This document shows positions 62,708 through 64,000 of a DNA stretch of 64,000 bases, one piece after another. The position numbers were made by a program, and so were the translations under genes. The notes under the pieces were generated by a model that was given only the letters and a program-made list of their open reading frames with translations, was not told where the DNA came from and searched no databases. Positions within the stretch are counted from its first letter, which is position 1, and each line of letters starts with the position of its first letter. This stretch comes from Planctomycetota bacterium (GTDB lineage Bacteria; Planctomycetota; B15-G4; SIAN01). The stretch is taken from contig SIAN01000005.1 in NCBI GenBank assembly GCA_009691715.1, positions 88,585 through 152,584 of the forward strand, in the 5' to 3' direction.

Positions 62708-63117
62708 CCGACCCGTTCCGCTTCGAGGTCGAGGTGCCGCTGCGCTGGGTCGATGTCGATGTCGCCGGTGTCGTGAACCACGCGGTCTATTGGAGCCTGA
62801 TCGAGCAGGCGCGCTTCGACTACTTCGCGCGACTCGGGCTCATCGCGGGCGACATCCCGCCGTTCCTGCTCGGCGAGGCGAGCTGCCGGTACGAGCGGCC
62901 GGCGCGACGCGGCGATCGACTCGCGGTGGCGGCCCGGGTGGCCCGTCTCGGCGGCAAGAGCTTCGAGATGCTCTACGAGGTGCGCCGCGGCGCCGAGCGG
63001 ATCGCCGCGGCGAAGGCGTTGCTGGTCTGGGTCGACGCCGACTTGAAGAGCTGCGCGATTCCGGCGAATGCACGCTGCGCGATCGCCGCCTTCGAAGGGA
63101 TCAGCGAGCGGGGTTGA
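62704..63117 (+). CDS. YbgC/4-hydroxybenzoyl-CoA thioesterase-like protein
   Basis: The 137-residue hot-dog-fold product has LRWVDVDVAGVVNHAVYWSLIEQARFDYF, which corresponds to the YbgC motif with the catalytic Asp in WVDVD. It then has SCRYERPARRGDRLAV, the usual central strand. The family hydrolyses acyl-CoA thioesters. GTG 62704 overlaps the GH172 stop, so it depends on that transcript, an odd pairing of cytosolic and exported enzymes. It overlaps the convergent bioA end by 17 bases. Confidence 0.87.
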   Translation: MTDPFRFEVEVPLRWVDVDVAGVVNHAVYWSLIEQARFDYFARLGLIAGDIPPFLLGEASCRYERPARRGDRLAVAARVARLGGKSFEMLYEVRRGAERIAAAKALLVWVDADLKSCAIPANARCAIAAFEGISERG

Positions 63118-64000
63118 CGGCGGCGACATCGGCCAGCGCGCGCATCGCGGCGGCGATCTGGTCGCATTGCGCTTCGGTCGTGCAGGCGGGCGGGCAGGCG
63201 TAGACGGTCGTGCCGAGCGGGCGCAGCAGGACGCCGAGATCGAGCGCGCGCGCACGCAATTGCGGGGCAAGAGCCGTGAAGTAGCCGCTGGCGTCGCCGC
63301 TCTCCGACGCGAGGTCGTACGCGACGATCCCGCCGGTCCGTCGCAGCGAGCGGACGCGCGGGTGGGCGCGAAGCGGCGCGAGTCCGGCCTCGATGCGGGC
63401 GCCGATCGCGTCGAGTCGGGCCGGCACGCCGCGCTCGGCGCACAGCGCAAGCGATTCGAGCGCCACCGCGCAGCCGATCGGATGGGCCGTCATCGAGTGG
63501 CCGTGGGCCAGCATGCGGCGCCGCTCCGGCGCGCGGAACGCGGCGAACAGCTCCTCGGTCGCGAGCGTCGCGGCGAGCGGACTGATCGCGCTGGTGAGGC
63601 CTTTCGCGATGCAGAGCAGATCGGGTGCGACGCCGGCCTGCGCACACGCGAAGAGCGTCCCGGTGCGCCCGAAGCCGGTGAAGACCTCGTCGGCGATCCA
63701 CGGCACCCGCGCGGCGCGACAGGTCGTCGCGATCGCGCGGAGCAGCGTCGCGTCGTGCATGCGCATGCCGGCAGCGCCCTGCACCAGCGGTTCGATGATC
63801 ACGGCGGCGAGCACTTCGCGATGGCGCTCGAACGTGCGCGCGAAGCCCTCAGCGTCGACCGGAGCGCGCACCACGTCGAACAGCAGCGGCGCGAACGGCG
63901 CGAAGAACGGCTCGCGATCGCCGACGCTCATCGCGCCGAAGGTGTCGCCGTGGTAGCCGCCGTCGAAGGCGAGGAAGGTGCGCCGTTGCGTTTCGCCACG
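63101..64000 (-). CDS. bioA: Adenosylmethionine-8-amino-7-oxononanoate aminotransferase, 5' end cut by window edge
   Basis: BioA transfers the amino group of SAM to KAPA in biotin synthesis, with PLP. The visible 299 residues run in frame to the window edge. They include GGYHGDTFGAMSVGD, IIEPLVQGAAGMRMH, WIADEVFTGFGRTG and the PLP lysine in CIAKGLTS, then HGHSMTAHPIGCAVA and PACTTEAQCDQI at the C terminus. About 120 N-terminal residues are missing. Related class III aminotransferases exist, but GGYHGDTFGAMSV with these spacings fits BioA best. Confidence 0.9.
   Translation of the reverse strand, partial: RGETQRRTFLAFDGGYHGDTFGAMSVGDREPFFAPFAPLLFDVVRAPVDAEGFARTFERHREVLAAVIIEPLVQGAAGMRMHDATLLRAIATTCRAARVPWIADEVFTGFGRTGTLFACAQAGVAPDLLCIAKGLTSAISPLAATLATEELFAAFRAPERRRMLAHGHSMTAHPIGCAVALESLALCAERGVPARLDAIGARIEAGLAPLRAHPRVRSLRRTGGIVAYDLASESGDASGYFTALAPQLRARALDLGVLLRPLGTTVYACPPACTTEAQCDQIAAAMRALADVAAVNPAR

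Overview
The window is high-GC bacterial chromosome with dense, short-spaced genes. I read it as probably Planctomycetota. The evidence is the mix of genes: a Ser/Thr kinase fused to an ATPase and repeats, a Tat-exported Gfo/Idh/MocA oxidoreductase, large sulfatase-type and GH172 (DUF2961) exported proteins, DUF3500, many exported repeat or carboxypeptidase-regulatory-like proteins, and a nusA-infB-rbfA locus without ylxR/ylxQ. This is inference; no rRNA is present to settle it. No phage, IS element, integrase or CRISPR array was seen. One tRNA gene (Gln, CUG) is present. Layout: 1-8.2 kb holds a truncated purM, a large lipoprotein, a LarE-type sulfur transferase with an unknown exported partner, a small lipase-like hydrolase and a TraB/GumN-type protein. 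8.2-12.2 kb (minus strand) is a probable operon of a repeat-rich protein, thiS, thiG and a degenerate GalT-like protein. 12.1-17.8 kb is the translation/transcription core nusA, infB, rbfA, in which the DUF503 gene and a tiny membrane protein are inverted. 17.8-20.6 kb (minus) is cysS plus a membrane-anchored protein with carboxypeptidase-regulatory-like domains. 20.65-27.97 kb is a tightly coupled operon: kinase-ATPase-repeat protein, PfkB sugar kinase, membrane-anchored unknown, radical SAM/SPASM enzyme. 28.8-32.5 kb is a four-gene double ABC-2 transporter cassette. 32.5-38.9 kb contains agmatinase, an exported protein interrupted by one in-frame TAG, a beta-helix protein and a KamA-type aminomutase. 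After tRNA-Gln come a small unknown gene and a 1670-residue glycoside-hydrolase-like/esterase fusion divergent from the Tat-exported oxidoreductase. 46-51 kb has a subtilase, a beta-helix protein and a DUF3500 protein. 51-57 kb has an ABC-F ATPase, DUF47, DNA polymerase IV, an exported unknown and a DUF457-type membrane protein. 57-64 kb has a ferredoxin, DUF2058, a sulfatase-fold protein divergent from a GH172 protein, a thioesterase and a truncated bioA. How the parts fit: housekeeping genes (purM, thiSG, nusA-infB-rbfA, cysS, dinB, bioA) are interleaved with an exported, polysaccharide-oriented set (GH-like/esterase fusion, GH172, sulfatase-fold protein, beta-helix proteins). The most interesting signals are: a recurring promoter-like element (TANNNT, two bases, CGCG) in front of several unrelated genes; a promoter plus terminator-shaped hairpin in the nusA leader; the kinase/PfkB/radical SAM operon; the GH-esterase fusion; an in-frame TAG in an otherwise intact gene; and a GalT-like protein that has lost the catalytic histidine motif, sitting in the thiazole operon.
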